From the NCBI RefSeq assembly GCF_025244865.1, contig NZ_CP104272.1:1364001-1428000 (forward strand): DNA of 64,000 nt, read 5' to 3'. Under the pieces are notes generated by a model, which was not told where the DNA came from, made no database searches, and saw nothing but the letters and a program-made list of their open reading frames with translations. Every line of letters begins with the position of its first letter. Within the stretch, counting starts at the first letter, position 1. This DNA is from Arthrobacter sp. zg-Y1110. GTDB taxonomy: Bacteria > Actinomycetota > Actinomycetes > Actinomycetales > Micrococcaceae. This document shows, piece by piece, positions 8,083 through 18,061 of this stretch. Both the position numbers and the translations under genes were made by a program.

Positions 8083-8514
8083 ATGTTCCTAGGAACACAT
8101 TCGCCGCGTCTGGACGAGAAGGGGAGGCTGATCCTGCCGGCCAAGTTCCGCGAGGAACTGGCCGACGGCCTTGTCCTGACCAGGGGTCAGGAGCGCTGCA
8201 TCTACGTCTTCAGCCAGAAGGAATTCGAACGGGTCCACGACCAGATGCGGGAAGCTCCACTTTCCTCCCGCCAGGCGCGTGACTACATTCGGGTCTTTCT
8301 CTCAGGAGCCTCTGACGAAGTTCCAGACAAGCAGGGCCGGGTAACCATCCCGCCGGCGCTGAGGTCGTATGCAGGGCTCGGACGCGAACTGGTCGTCATC
8401 GGCGCCGGTACGCGGGCAGAGATCTGGGATGCAACCGCTTGGCAGAACTATCTGGCAGAACAGGAAACCGCGTTCTCGGAAACAGACGAAGACGCGATTC
8501 CAGGGATTTTCTAG
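8083..8514 (+). CDS. mraZ: Transcriptional regulator MraZ
   Basis: A 143-residue regulator that opens the division/cell-wall cluster. It has two SpoVT/AbrB-like DNA-binding halves: residues about 5-47 ([19 protein letters not shown]) and 76-119 ([20 protein letters not shown]), both with the conserved D-K-x-G-R core. Members form ring-shaped oligomers that bind phased TGGGN repeats and autorepress. Three such repeats lie in its own promoter at 7996-8020. ATG 8083 is the family start ([15 protein letters not shown]); the leader is about 60 nt. A 186-nt gap separates it from rsmH with no obvious terminator, so read-through into the cluster is likely. Confidence 0.97.
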   Translation: MFLGTHSPRLDEKGRLILPAKFREELADGLVLTRGQERCIYVFSQKEFERVHDQMREAPLSSRQARDYIRVFLSGASDEVPDKQGRVTIPPALRSYAGLGRELVVIGAGTRAEIWDATAWQNYLAEQETAFSETDEDAIPGIF

Positions 8515-8700
8515 CAGTACCGCCCGCTACACGGACAACCCGGGCCGGGTCTTGAATGAGATCTCCCGCCGCCCCACCGCAAGACCGTCTGGCTTCCCTT
8601 CCCCGGAGCCAGAAGGTGTGAAGCGGTGAGGCGCGGATGGGGGTCTGGTTTAAGAACCGGCCGCACAGCAAAAAACACTACGAATGGAAGGAAGCCTCAG

Positions 8701-9699
8701 ATGAGCGAAGAGCGCCCCACCGAGGAACGGCATGTTCCGGTGCTGCGCGACCGCTGCATCAACCTCCTGGCTCCTTCCATCGAAAGCGCCGTAGCCGACC
8801 ACGGCCGTGCCGTTGTAGTGGATGCCACCCTGGGCATGGGCGGGCACACCGAAGCCATGCTGCAGCGGTTCCCCCAGCTCCACGTGATCGGTATTGACCG
8901 GGACCGGCAGGCACTGGCGCTGGCCGGCGAGAGGCTGGAACCCTTTGCGGACCGGATTGACCTGGTCCATGCGGTCTACGACGAAATAGCAGACGTCGTT
9001 ACGGACCTTGGATTCGAGGGTATCGACGGTGCGCTGTTCGATCTGGGCGTTTCCTCGCTGCAGCTCGATGAACGGGACCGCGGCTTCGCCTACTCCTACG
9101 ACGCACCCCTGGATATGCGGATGGACACCACCCGCGGGCGTACCGCTGCAGACATCGTCAACACCTACGGCGAGGCCGAGCTGGTAGGCATCATCCGGAA
9201 ATGGGGCGAGGAGAAGTTCGCGGGCCGAATCGCCTCGGCCATTGTTGCTGCACGTGCTTCGAAGCCCTTCACCACCACCGGCGAGCTTGTCGAAGCGATC
9301 CGCGGGGTTGTCCCGGCGGCAGCTGCGCGAACCGGCGGGCATCCTGCCAAGCGAACGTTCCAAGCGCTGCGCATCGAAGTGAACGAGGAGCTCGATGTCC
9401 TCGAGCGGGCCATTCCGGCATCGTTGTCGGTGCTGAACATGGGTGGACGCGTGGTCGTGATGTCCTACCACTCGCTTGAAGACAAGATCGTCAAGGGCGT
9501 CTTCGCCGCGGGCGCGCGGTCCTCCGCGCCCAAGGGGTTCCCGGTTGAACTTGAACAACACAAGGCCCAGCTCAAGAGGCTGACCAAGGGCACCGAGGTG
9601 CCTACGGACGAGGAAATTGCAGAAAATCCCCGTGCAGCCTCCGCAAAACTCCGTGCAGTAGAACGAATCCGCAAACCCATGGATGGGGCCAGGAAATAA
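8701..9699 (+). CDS. rsmH: 16S rRNA (cytosine1402-N4)-methyltransferase RsmH (MraW)
   Basis: A 332-residue SAM-dependent methyltransferase that methylates N4 of C1402 in the ribosomal P site. Motif I is [10 protein letters not shown] at 41-50; further family motifs are [40 protein letters not shown] and [11 protein letters not shown] near the C-terminus. ATG 8701 is chosen because GGAAGGA lies about 8 nt upstream and the family N-terminus (HVPVLRDRC) follows shortly; the open frame extends upstream to 8626 without a good start. Its stop TAA overlaps the ATG of the next gene (taatg), so ftsL is translationally coupled. Confidence 0.97.
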   Translation: MSEERPTEERHVPVLRDRCINLLAPSIESAVADHGRAVVVDATLGMGGHTEAMLQRFPQLHVIGIDRDRQALALAGERLEPFADRIDLVHAVYDEIADVVTDLGFEGIDGALFDLGVSSLQLDERDRGFAYSYDAPLDMRMDTTRGRTAADIVNTYGEAELVGIIRKWGEEKFAGRIASAIVAARASKPFTTTGELVEAIRGVVPAAAARTGGHPAKRTFQALRIEVNEELDVLERAIPASLSVLNMGGRVVVMSYHSLEDKIVKGVFAAGARSSAPKGFPVELEQHKAQLKRLTKGTEVPTDEEIAENPRAASAKLRAVERIRKPMDGARK

Positions 9700-10421
9700 T
9701 GAGCGAACGTCGGCCATCGGCCCGATTCAGCACCATGGCGTCAAGCGCCGTCGTCGGCAACACGGCGCGCGCGCTTGATTGGGATGCTGCGGCGCCTGCC
9801 ACCACCGTCAGGCGGCGCACCCCGCTGTCGCTGGTGCCCGCCGCCTCGCGCCGCAAACGTGCCCCGTTCGCGGTTTTCTGCTTCGCTGCCCTCGTTCTCG
9901 GACTGGCCTCGGTGCTGTTGCTGAACATCTCGGTTTCCAGCGGCCAGTACGAGCTGGTGCAGCTGCAGAGCCAGAAGGCCGAGCTGGCCCAGCGCAACGA
10001 AGCGCTGACCCAGAAGATCGAAAACCATCAGGCACCGCAGGTCCTGGCTGCTTCCGCGGCAGACCTCGGCATGGTTTCTTCGCCCAGCTTCGGCACCATT
10101 GACCTCCAGACACTTGCAGTCACCGGCAGCCCGGAGGCAGCCAAGGAAGGCGAGCCGGCCGAGCTGCTGATCGGGGCGCCGAGTGTCCTGACCCAGCCGA
10201 TCACCCCCGCACCCTCCGTGGTTCCGGCAGAACCGCAGGAATCGGTCCGGGCACTTGAGGAGCGGGAGGAAGCAGCGGCAAGCGAAGCAGCGGCCGCCGC
10301 AGCAGCGGAAGAGGCCGCCCGGATTCCGGAAGCGGATCCGGCCCAGCCCTCGGACGTCGTCCCTGAAGGCGAATTGAACGGCGGAACCATCCCTGCCCCC
10401 GTGCAGCGAAGCGGAAACTGA
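9699..10421 (+). CDS. ftsL: FtsL-like septum protein
   Basis: A 240-residue bitopic membrane protein in the position of ftsL. It has a basic cytosolic N-terminus, one membrane helix at about 56-78, and then a leucine/glutamine-rich coiled coil (QLQSQKAELAQRNEALTQKI, about 89-108) ending in AADLGMV, the FtsL/DivIC-like layout. The last 100 residues are an Ala/Pro/Glu-rich low-complexity tail, longer than in most FtsL proteins. FtsL bridges FtsQ to the FtsW-FtsI synthase. ATG 9699 overlaps the rsmH stop by one base. FtsL sequences diverge strongly, so the name rests on topology and position between rsmH and ftsI. Confidence 0.85.
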   Translation: MSERRPSARFSTMASSAVVGNTARALDWDAAAPATTVRRRTPLSLVPAASRRKRAPFAVFCFAALVLGLASVLLLNISVSSGQYELVQLQSQKAELAQRNEALTQKIENHQAPQVLAASAADLGMVSSPSFGTIDLQTLAVTGSPEAAKEGEPAELLIGAPSVLTQPITPAPSVVPAEPQESVRALEEREEAAASEAAAAAAAEEAARIPEADPAQPSDVVPEGELNGGTIPAPVQRSGN

Positions 10422-10468
10422 TCCAAGCGAAGCAGTCATCAAAACTTAGGCATGAACGAGGACACGTT

Positions 10469-12250
10469 GTGGCACAAAAATCCGGCCCGGACAACCACAG
10501 GGTGGCCATCGTTACCGGACGGCTGCGCGCCGGACTGATCCTTGCCCTGGTGTTGCTGACCGTTCTCGGACTTCGGCTTTTCCACGTCCAGGCACTGGAC
10601 CCGGACGGCATGGCACAGAGCGCCGTGGATAACCGGCTCGTGACGGTGACCGTGCCGGCCCTGCGCGGCAGCATCCTCGACTCCAAGGGCAATTACCTGG
10701 CCCGAAGCGTGGAGCGGTTCGACATTGTGGTGGACCAGCGCCTTTCGCAGGACATCGGCGAGGAATTCAAGCGCCGCGACGCCGAGGGGAAACTCCAGGA
10801 CGTTACCTTCGACCAGGCGTTTGAGGAACTTGGAGCCATCCTCGGGCAGGATCCGGAAACCCTGCGCTCAGCACTGCTGGGGGAGAAGGGCTTCAACTTC
10901 GTCGCCAAAACCGTCACCCCCGAAGTCAAGGAAAAGGTCCTCGCCGTAAAGTTCCCGGGAATCTATGCGGACCGGACCACGCTGCGGACCTACCCCTCCG
11001 GCTCGGTGGCCGGGTCCATTGTGGGCTTCCTCGGCACCGAAGGCGCGCAGGAAGGCCTCGAGCTGACCCAGGACGAGATCCTCGCCGGCGAGGCCGGCAG
11101 CAAGACCTACGAAATCGGCGGAGACGGCATCCGCATTCCTTACGCCACCAATGAGGACGAACCCGTCCACGACGGGGAATCGATAAAGCTGAGCATTGAC
11201 CAGGACCTTCAGTGGTTTGCCCAGCAGACCATTGCGGCGCAGGTGAATGAATACGACGCCGAGTGGGGCAACATCGTGGTCATGGAGGCCGATACCGCCC
11301 GGGTGATCGCGCTGGCGGAATCCACCACTGTGGACCCCAACAACCCCGGTGCGACCCCGGCGGAGTCGCGCAAGGCGAGGTCCGTCACGGACTTCTTCGA
11401 GCCCGGTTCCACCACCAAGGTCATCACCATGGCCGCCGCCATCGAAGAAGGCATCACCACCCCCGAAACGCGGCTGGAGATCGAACCCACCTACACCGTC
11501 GACGGCCAGACCTTCAAGGACGCCGTCCCGCACGGGACCGTCCAGATGACCGTAGCGGGTGTGCTGGCCAAGTCCATGAACACCGGAACGGTGATGGTCG
11601 GACAGCAGCTGACGCCGCAGCAGCGGTACGACTGGCTGCGGAAGTTCGGGATCGGCCAACCGCTGAACGTTGGACTCAACGGGGAAACCGCAGGCCTGCT
11701 GCCGGAACCCGACGCCTGGGACGGACGCCAGCAGTACACCGTGCTGTTCGGACAGGGCCTGACGCAGACAGCGCTGCACACGGCAAGTGTCTTCCAGACG
11801 ATTGCCAATGACGGCGTCCGCGTCCAGCCGAGCATCATCGACTCCGTCATCAAGGAAGACGGTACGGAGCAGCCCATCGAAAAGGAACCGGGTACGCGGG
11901 TTGTCTCCGAGGACACCGCGGAGCAGGTCCAGCACATGATGGAAACGGTCACCAAAGACGGCTCCGGCAAGACCGGCGAGTTGAAGCAGTACCGGGTCGG
12001 TTCCAAGACGGGAACGGCTGAAGCCCCCGGGCCGAACGGCGGCTATTCAGGCTCGACCCTCTCTTATGCTGGTATTGCACCCATGGATGATCCGAAGTAC
12101 GTGGTTGTGGTGACCCTCCAGCGGCCCCAGGGCGACCTCTACTACATCATTCCGGGCCAGTCCTTCCAGAAGGTCATGGAACAGGCGCTGGTGAGCAACA
12201 ACGTGCCGCCTTCCACGGGTGAACCCGAGACTTACCCCATTGAGTACTAA
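10469..12250 (+). CDS. ftsI: Septal peptidoglycan transpeptidase (class B PBP3/FtsI)
   Basis: A 593-residue division-specific penicillin-binding protein that crosslinks septal wall. A short cytosolic tail and one membrane helix (about 20-40) precede the PBP dimerisation domain (LRGSILDSKGNYLARS) and the transpeptidase domain. The three active-site motifs are present: STTK with Ser314 and Lys317, SMN from Ser369, and KTG from Lys513. GTG 10469 follows an ACGAGGACA Shine-Dalgarno-like stretch. ATG 10452 is out of frame. Its last codons overlap a possible TTG start of murE (12240), though GTG 12267 is preferred there. It forms the septal synthase with FtsW, encoded at 18.1 kb. Confidence 0.97.
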   Translation: MAQKSGPDNHRVAIVTGRLRAGLILALVLLTVLGLRLFHVQALDPDGMAQSAVDNRLVTVTVPALRGSILDSKGNYLARSVERFDIVVDQRLSQDIGEEFKRRDAEGKLQDVTFDQAFEELGAILGQDPETLRSALLGEKGFNFVAKTVTPEVKEKVLAVKFPGIYADRTTLRTYPSGSVAGSIVGFLGTEGAQEGLELTQDEILAGEAGSKTYEIGGDGIRIPYATNEDEPVHDGESIKLSIDQDLQWFAQQTIAAQVNEYDAEWGNIVVMEADTARVIALAESTTVDPNNPGATPAESRKARSVTDFFEPGSTTKVITMAAAIEEGITTPETRLEIEPTYTVDGQTFKDAVPHGTVQMTVAGVLAKSMNTGTVMVGQQLTPQQRYDWLRKFGIGQPLNVGLNGETAGLLPEPDAWDGRQQYTVLFGQGLTQTALHTASVFQTIANDGVRVQPSIIDSVIKEDGTEQPIEKEPGTRVVSEDTAEQVQHMMETVTKDGSGKTGELKQYRVGSKTGTAEAPGPNGGYSGSTLSYAGIAPMDDPKYVVVVTLQRPQGDLYYIIPGQSFQKVMEQALVSNNVPPSTGEPETYPIEY

Positions 12251-12266
12251 TTCCTGGAGCATTGAA

Positions 12267-13898
12267 GTGCCAATAAGTGAAAATCCCCCCGCCGGATCCG
12301 GTCTCCGTCCCGGTGCCGTCGATCCGGTTACCGTGCGTGCCGCCGTGCAGGCGCTGCCTGCGCAGGTGCGGGACGTTGCACCGGCCGCAGGAACGGCGGA
12401 AGCAGCCTGGGGTACGGAGCTTTCGGGACTCACGATCAATTCCCGTGAGGTGCTCCCCGGTGACCTGTATGTGGGCATTGCCGGCGCCCGGCACCACGGC
12501 GCCAGCTTCGCAGGAGCAGCGGAAGCGGCTGGAGCGTCGGCGGTCCTGACCGACGAGGCAGGGCTGGCGCATCTTGCCGAGCTGCACATTCCGGTCTTCG
12601 TCGCCGGTGATGTCCGCCGGCTGGTCGGGCCGCTGGCCGCCGCCGTCTTCAACAGCGTTCCTTCGGACGGCCCCCGCCCCACCCTGTTCGGCATCACGGG
12701 CACCAACGGCAAAACCACCACTTCCTACTTCGTGAATTCGCTCCTGCAGGCGCTCGGGCGTACCACCGGGCTGATCGGCACGATCGAGATCCTCGCCGGC
12801 GGGGAAGCCATTCCCAGCGTCCTGACCACGCCCGAATCACCGCAGGTGCACGGGCTGCTGGCCTTGATGCGCGAGCGGGGCCTGGACGCCGCCACCATGG
12901 AGGTCTCTTCCCATGCGATCACCTACCGCCGCGTTGACGGTGTCCGCTTCGACGTCGCCGGGTTCACCAACCTCACCCAGGACCACCTGGACCTGCACGG
13001 CTCCATGGAGGAATACTTCGCTGCCAAGGCAGCACTGTTCCAGCCCGACCGCGCCCGCCGGGCCGTCGTCACGGTAGACGACGAATGGGGAGTGAAAATG
13101 GCGGCCCGGGCGGGGGTACCCGTCCTGACGCTTGCAACGGACGGCACCGGCCGCGATGCCGATTGGTTCGTCACGGACATTGAGCCCCGCGGGCTTGGAC
13201 ACTCCTTTACTATCCGCGGTCCGGAAGGGGAGCAGCTGCGGGCCTCCACGGCACTGCCCGGAACTTTCAACATCTCCAACGCCGCGCTGGCCACAGTGAT
13301 GGTGCTGGCCTCCGGCGTTCCCGCAGAAACCGTGCAGGCAGCGCTGGACTCCTCTGATCCGTTTACCGTCGAGGTCCCCGGCCGGATGCAGCTGATCGGT
13401 GAAGAACCGGCGGCCATCGTTGATTTTGCCCACAACCCCGATGCCCTGACCCGCACCCTCGCCTCCGTTCGGCGTCCCGACGGCGAGTCACGGGTGATCA
13501 TCGTCTTTGGAGCCACCGGCGAGAGGGACCAGACCAAGCGCCCGCTGATGGGGGCCATCGCGGCCCGCCTTGCCGACGTCGTCGTCGTCACCGACGATGA
13601 CCCGCACGGCGAAGACGCCGCCGCCATCCGCGCGGACGTCCTGCGCGGTGCCGAGGGCGCACGGACCGGGGAAGACCTGGCGTGTGTCATTGAGGAAGTC
13701 GCGCCCCGTGCAGCTGCCATCGACCGTGCCGTTGAACTGGCGCGTCCGCAGGACACCGTGCTGGTGGCCGGGCGCGGCCACGAAGTGTGGCAGGAAGTCA
13801 TGGGGGAGAACCTTGCCCTGGATGACCGGGTGGAACTGCGCCGGGCTTTGACAAGATACGGATTCAGTGCCCTTTCGAGCGACGGGGTAGAGTCCTAA
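12267..13898 (+). CDS. murE: UDP-MurNAc-tripeptide synthetase MurE, probably L-lysine type
   Basis: A 543-residue Mur ligase adding the third stem-peptide residue to UDP-MurNAc-L-Ala-D-Glu. Domains in order: N-terminal UDP-binding domain (LTINSREVLPGDLYVGI), ATP domain with [11 protein letters not shown] from residue 142, and a C-terminal ligase domain. The residue-selecting motif reads DDDPHGED (443-450) where meso-diaminopimelate enzymes have DNPR; loss of the Arg argues for L-Lys, as in Arthrobacter peptidoglycan. GTG 12267 is chosen because GGAG lies 7 nt upstream; TTG 12240, overlapping ftsI, is the alternative. ATG 12219 lies inside ftsI. The murF start follows 6 nt after the stop. Confidence 0.96.
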   Translation: MPISENPPAGSGLRPGAVDPVTVRAAVQALPAQVRDVAPAAGTAEAAWGTELSGLTINSREVLPGDLYVGIAGARHHGASFAGAAEAAGASAVLTDEAGLAHLAELHIPVFVAGDVRRLVGPLAAAVFNSVPSDGPRPTLFGITGTNGKTTTSYFVNSLLQALGRTTGLIGTIEILAGGEAIPSVLTTPESPQVHGLLALMRERGLDAATMEVSSHAITYRRVDGVRFDVAGFTNLTQDHLDLHGSMEEYFAAKAALFQPDRARRAVVTVDDEWGVKMAARAGVPVLTLATDGTGRDADWFVTDIEPRGLGHSFTIRGPEGEQLRASTALPGTFNISNAALATVMVLASGVPAETVQAALDSSDPFTVEVPGRMQLIGEEPAAIVDFAHNPDALTRTLASVRRPDGESRVIIVFGATGERDQTKRPLMGAIAARLADVVVVTDDDPHGEDAAAIRADVLRGAEGARTGEDLACVIEEVAPRAAAIDRAVELARPQDTVLVAGRGHEVWQEVMGENLALDDRVELRRALTRYGFSALSSDGVES

Positions 13899-13904
13899 AT
13901 CGTC

Positions 13905-15410
13905 ATGATTGAACTTAATGCAGCCGAAATAGCGGCAATTACAGGCGGCGAGCTGATCGGCCCGGCCGCACAGACGCCGGGTCTTGTCGTGACTTCCGCC
14001 ACCACGGATTCGCGCGACGCCGTACAGGGCTCGCTCTTCATCGCCAAGCCCGGCGAGAACTCGGACGGCCACCTGTTCGTGGGCGCCGCTTTTGCCCGCG
14101 GCGCCATGCTGGCGCTTCTCGAACGGCCGGTGGCCGACGACGCCGGAGCGCTCTACCCGGGCGTGATGGTTCCCGACGTCGTCCTGGCCATGGGCACCCT
14201 TGCCGCGGAAATTGTCCGCCGGCTCCGGGCGCACGGCGAACTGACCGTCATCGGCATCACCGGATCAGCCGGTAAGACCACCACCAAGGACCTGCTGGCC
14301 GGTGTGCTGAGCGAGTCCGGTCCCACCGTCGCTCCGGTAGGTTCCTACAACGGCGAAGTCGGCCTTCCGCTGACCGTGTTCACTGCCGGCTACGGAACCC
14401 GCTACCTCGTGATGGAAATGGGTGCCACCCGCATCGGCAACATCCGTTACCTGGCGGAGATGGTGAAGCCGGATATCGGCGTCGTCCTCTTCGTGGGTTC
14501 CGCGCACGCCGGTGAGTTCGGCGGCGTGGACAACATTGCCGTCGCCAAGGGAGAGCTCGTCGAAGCGCTGCCCGCCGGCGGGACCGCCATCCTGAACGCC
14601 GACGACATCCGCGTTGCGGCGATGGCTGATCGCACCGACGCACCGGTCCTCTACTTCACCTCCTCGCCGGAGGAAGCGCACGGTGCCAAGAACGCCGTCC
14701 GTGCCCTGCATGCACGCACCGACGCCGAGGGCAGGCCCGTCTTTACGCTGCTGCTGCCCGACGGCAGCCGGCACGAAATCCGGTCCGGCCTCATCGGCGC
14801 CCACCACACGGCGAACCTGCTGGCGGCCGCTGCCGCAGCCTACGCAGCGGGCATTCCGGGCGAGCAGATTGCCGCAGGGCTCTCCGGCCGCGCGGCGGCC
14901 AGCCGCTGGCGCATGGAGCGCACCGACCGCGCCGACGGCGTCACAGTGATCAACGACGCGTACAACGCGAACCCGGAATCCATGCGTGCGGCCCTGCGCA
15001 CCCTGGCCGAACTCGGCCGGGAACGGCGCACCTGGGCTGTCCTGGGCGAAATGCTGGAGCTGGGCGAGGATGCCGTCACCGAACACGACGCCATCGGCCG
15101 CTACGCCGTCCGGCTCAATATTTCCAAACTCATTGTCGTGGGCACCGGTGCCCGCGCCATGCACACCGGCGCGGTCATGGAGGGCTCCTGGGGGGAGGAA
15201 TCCACCTTCGTGGAGACGGTGGAGGACGCCGAGCGCATCCTTGCCGAATCCCTCGCGCCCGGAGACCTTGTCCTGTTCAAATCCTCCAACGGGGCGGCCC
15301 TGCGCTTCCTCGGCGATCGGATAGCCTTGACCCCTGTACCACCGTCCGCAGCAACTGATCCGGCGACCGCGCCGGCGCGCACCGAAGGGACCGGAGGAGA
15401 GAACCTGTGA
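13905..15410 (+). CDS. murF: UDP-MurNAc-tripeptide-D-alanyl-D-alanine ligase MurF
   Basis: A 501-residue ATP-dependent ligase that attaches D-Ala-D-Ala to the UDP-MurNAc tripeptide, completing the cytoplasmic pentapeptide precursor. It has the Mur ligase three-domain layout: N-terminal domain ([15 protein letters not shown]), central ATP domain with [13 protein letters not shown] near residues 116-128 and [10 protein letters not shown], then a C-terminal domain with [10 protein letters not shown] and [13 protein letters not shown] 13905 follows murE after 6 nt; the stop TGA overlaps the GTG start of mraY (gtga), indicating coupled translation. No Ddl ligase or MurB gene is present in this window. 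Confidence 0.97.
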   Translation: MIELNAAEIAAITGGELIGPAAQTPGLVVTSATTDSRDAVQGSLFIAKPGENSDGHLFVGAAFARGAMLALLERPVADDAGALYPGVMVPDVVLAMGTLAAEIVRRLRAHGELTVIGITGSAGKTTTKDLLAGVLSESGPTVAPVGSYNGEVGLPLTVFTAGYGTRYLVMEMGATRIGNIRYLAEMVKPDIGVVLFVGSAHAGEFGGVDNIAVAKGELVEALPAGGTAILNADDIRVAAMADRTDAPVLYFTSSPEEAHGAKNAVRALHARTDAEGRPVFTLLLPDGSRHEIRSGLIGAHHTANLLAAAAAAYAAGIPGEQIAAGLSGRAAASRWRMERTDRADGVTVINDAYNANPESMRAALRTLAELGRERRTWAVLGEMLELGEDAVTEHDAIGRYAVRLNISKLIVVGTGARAMHTGAVMEGSWGEESTFVETVEDAERILAESLAPGDLVLFKSSNGAALRFLGDRIALTPVPPSAATDPATAPARTEGTGGENL

Positions 15411-16510
15411 TCTCCCTGCTTGTAGGGTCTTCGCTGGCTCTGGTCTTCGCCTTTGCCGGAACACCCCTGTTCATCCGTTTCCTGGTGCGGAAAGGGTACG
15501 GCCAGTTCGTCCGCGACGACGGCCCCACCTCCCACCACACCAAGCGCGGCACCCCCACCATGGGCGGCGCCGTCATCGTGGCGTCGGTGGTGGCTGCGTA
15601 CTTCCTTACCCACCTCATCAGCGGCATGCTGGGCTTCGGCTCCTTCAGCCCGACGGCGTCCGGACTGCTGGTCCTGCTGCTCACCGTGGGCATGGGCATG
15701 GTCGGCTTCATTGACGACTACACCAAGATTTCCAAGCAGCGCAGCCTCGGCCTGAACGCCAAGGCAAAGATCATCCTGCAGGCAGTCGTCGGCATCACCT
15801 TTGCCGTGCTCGCCCTGCAGTTCCCCAATGAGCAGGGGAGGACGCCGGCGTCGACCGCGGTCTCCTTCATCCGGGACACAAACTTCGACCTTGCCTTCGC
15901 GGGAACGGTGATCGGCGCGATCCTGTTCGTGATCTGGTCCCTGGTCATCATCACCGGCACCACCAACGGCGTGAACCTCGCCGACGGCCTCGACGGCCTG
16001 GCTGCCGGTGCCTCCGTGCTGGTGTTCGGCGCCTACTTCCTGATCGGGATCTGGCAGTACAACCAGAGCTGCGGTACACCGGGCGCAGAAGGCGTCTGCT
16101 ACGAAGTCCGCGACCCGATGGATCTTGCCCTGCTGGCCGGAGCCATGGCGGGTGCCCTCATCGGTTTCCTCTGGTGGAACACCTCGCCCGCGAAGATCTT
16201 CATGGGCGACACCGGCTCGCTGGCGATCGGCGGCGCCATTGCGGCCTTCGCCATCCTCTCGCGGACCGAACTGCTGCTGGTGATCCTTGCCGGCCTGTTC
16301 GTGATCATCACCCTCTCCGTCATCATCCAGGTGGGCTACTTCAAGCTCAGCGGCGGCAAGCGCGTGTTCAAGATGGCTCCGCTGCAGCACCACTTCGAGC
16401 TCAAGGGCTGGGCCGAGGTCACCGTGGTGGTCCGGTTCTGGATCATCGCCGGCCTCTGCGTGGCCGTAGCGCTCGGAATCTTCTACGCCGAATGGGTGGT
16501 GGGACAGTGA
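15407..16510 (+). CDS. mraY: Phospho-MurNAc-pentapeptide transferase MraY
   Basis: A 367-residue integral membrane enzyme that transfers phospho-MurNAc-pentapeptide to undecaprenyl phosphate, making lipid I. About ten membrane helices are visible. Conserved cytoplasmic motifs include the Mg2+-binding FIDDYTK near residue 102, [13 protein letters not shown] (about 186-198) and the C-terminal [13 protein letters not shown]. The start GTG 15407 overlaps the murF stop, and the stop TGA overlaps the murD start GTG (16507), both four-base gtga overlaps. Length matches the family (about 320-370). Confidence 0.98.
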   Translation: MISLLVGSSLALVFAFAGTPLFIRFLVRKGYGQFVRDDGPTSHHTKRGTPTMGGAVIVASVVAAYFLTHLISGMLGFGSFSPTASGLLVLLLTVGMGMVGFIDDYTKISKQRSLGLNAKAKIILQAVVGITFAVLALQFPNEQGRTPASTAVSFIRDTNFDLAFAGTVIGAILFVIWSLVIITGTTNGVNLADGLDGLAAGASVLVFGAYFLIGIWQYNQSCGTPGAEGVCYEVRDPMDLALLAGAMAGALIGFLWWNTSPAKIFMGDTGSLAIGGAIAAFAILSRTELLLVILAGLFVIITLSVIIQVGYFKLSGGKRVFKMAPLQHHFELKGWAEVTVVVRFWIIAGLCVAVALGIFYAEWVVGQ

Positions 16511-18060
16511 GTGCACCCCTTGCCGAACTGACCACATGGGACGCCGACTGGAGCGGACTGCGCGTAGTCGTCACCGGCATCGGCCTCTCCGGCTTCTCCG
16601 CAGCGGACACCCTGATCGAACTCGGCGCCCGGGTTGTCGTGGTGGATGCCAGGGACACCGAGGAGAACCGCGCCAAGGCGGACACCCTTCGGATTGTCGG
16701 CGCCGCGGACATCCTGCTCGGCGCCGACGCGGTAGCCGGGCTTCCCGAGGTCGACGGGGCTGCCCCTGACCTCGTGGTGACCTCACCGGGCTTCCGCCCC
16801 ACCCACCCGGTGCTGGCCGCAGCCGCCGCAGCGGACATTCCCGTCTGGGGCGACGTCGAGCTGGCCTGGCGGGTGCGTATCCGCGAAGGCCGCAAGACCG
16901 CCCAGTGGCTGGCCATCACCGGCACCAACGGCAAGACCACCACGGTCTCGATGACCGAAAGCATGCTCCGGGCCGCCGGACTGCGCGCCATCGCGGCCGG
17001 CAACGTCGGAACTCCGATCCTGGATGCGATCCGGGATCCGGAAGGCTATGACGCCATTGCCGTGGAACTCTCCAGCTTCCAGCTGCACTGGACACACTCC
17101 ATGTCCCCGCTGGCCAGCGTCTGCCTGAACATCGCCGAAGACCACGTGGACTGGCACGGCTCCTATGAGGCCTACCTCGCCGACAAGGCAAAGATCTACG
17201 AAAACACGCAGGTCGCCTGCATCTACAACGCCGAGCAGTACGAGACCGAGCACATGGTCGAGGAAGCCGACGTCGTGGAAGGCTGCCGTGCGGTCGGCTT
17301 CACCACCTCGGTGCCGGCGGTCAGCATGGTCGGAGTGGTCGAAGGACTGCTGGTGGACCGGGCCTTCATTGAACAGCGCAAGGACTCCGCGGCGGAGCTT
17401 GCCGCCATGGCCGACCTGGGGGAGTACGCTCCCCGGCACATGGTGGCCAATGCCCTGGCCGCGGCTGCGCTGGTGCGTGCCCTCGGCGTCGAACCCGCCG
17501 CGGTCCGGGACGGACTGCGCGCCTATGCACCGGGAGACCACCGGATCCAGCCGGTGGCCCGCCTTAACGACATCCTGTGGGTCAATGACTCCAAGGCGAC
17601 CAATCCGCATGCCGCGGCGGCGTCGCTGGCCGCCTTCACCAGCGTTGTCTGGATTGCCGGCGGCCTGTCCAAGGGCGTTCACTACAACGACCTGGTTGCT
17701 GAGCACCGGGGCCGGCTCAAGGCAGTGGTGCTGATCGGAGCGGACACCGCGGACCTGCAGGCAGCCCTGGCACAACACGCACCCGATGTACCGGTCATCC
17801 ACGCCCTTGTGGAGCAGACTGGGGAACGGCCGCTGACGGCGGCACCGGTCACCAGTGCTGAAGAGATCATGGTCAGGGCAGTCGCCGCGGCGGCTACCGT
17901 GGCCGAAGCAGGAGACACGGTGCTGATGGCGCCGGCAGCAGCTTCCATGGACCAGTTCACCTCCTATGCCCACCGCGGCGAGGCTTTCATCGAAGCCGTC
18001 GCAGGATATATGAGCGAACAGCAGGCACCGGGACAGGCACAGACTCCGAAGGAGCCCTAG
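16507..18060 (+). CDS. murD: UDP-MurNAc-L-alanine-D-glutamate ligase MurD
   Basis: A 517-residue Mur ligase adding D-Glu to UDP-MurNAc-L-Ala. The N-terminal Rossmann-like domain ([20 protein letters not shown]) binds the UDP moiety; the ATP domain has [10 protein letters not shown] near residues 136-146; the C-terminal domain contains [10 protein letters not shown] and [15 protein letters not shown] 16507 is chosen because it overlaps the mraY stop and the protein family begins shortly after; the open frame upstream of it runs antiparallel to conserved mraY codons and is not used. It is longer than the typical 450-470 residues because of an internal insertion around residues 245-300 and a short C-terminal tail. 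Confidence 0.96.
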   Translation: MSAPLAELTTWDADWSGLRVVVTGIGLSGFSAADTLIELGARVVVVDARDTEENRAKADTLRIVGAADILLGADAVAGLPEVDGAAPDLVVTSPGFRPTHPVLAAAAAADIPVWGDVELAWRVRIREGRKTAQWLAITGTNGKTTTVSMTESMLRAAGLRAIAAGNVGTPILDAIRDPEGYDAIAVELSSFQLHWTHSMSPLASVCLNIAEDHVDWHGSYEAYLADKAKIYENTQVACIYNAEQYETEHMVEEADVVEGCRAVGFTTSVPAVSMVGVVEGLLVDRAFIEQRKDSAAELAAMADLGEYAPRHMVANALAAAALVRALGVEPAAVRDGLRAYAPGDHRIQPVARLNDILWVNDSKATNPHAAAASLAAFTSVVWIAGGLSKGVHYNDLVAEHRGRLKAVVLIGADTADLQAALAQHAPDVPVIHALVEQTGERPLTAAPVTSAEEIMVRAVAAAATVAEAGDTVLMAPAAASMDQFTSYAHRGEAFIEAVAGYMSEQQAPGQAQTPKEP

Positions 18061-18061
18061 A

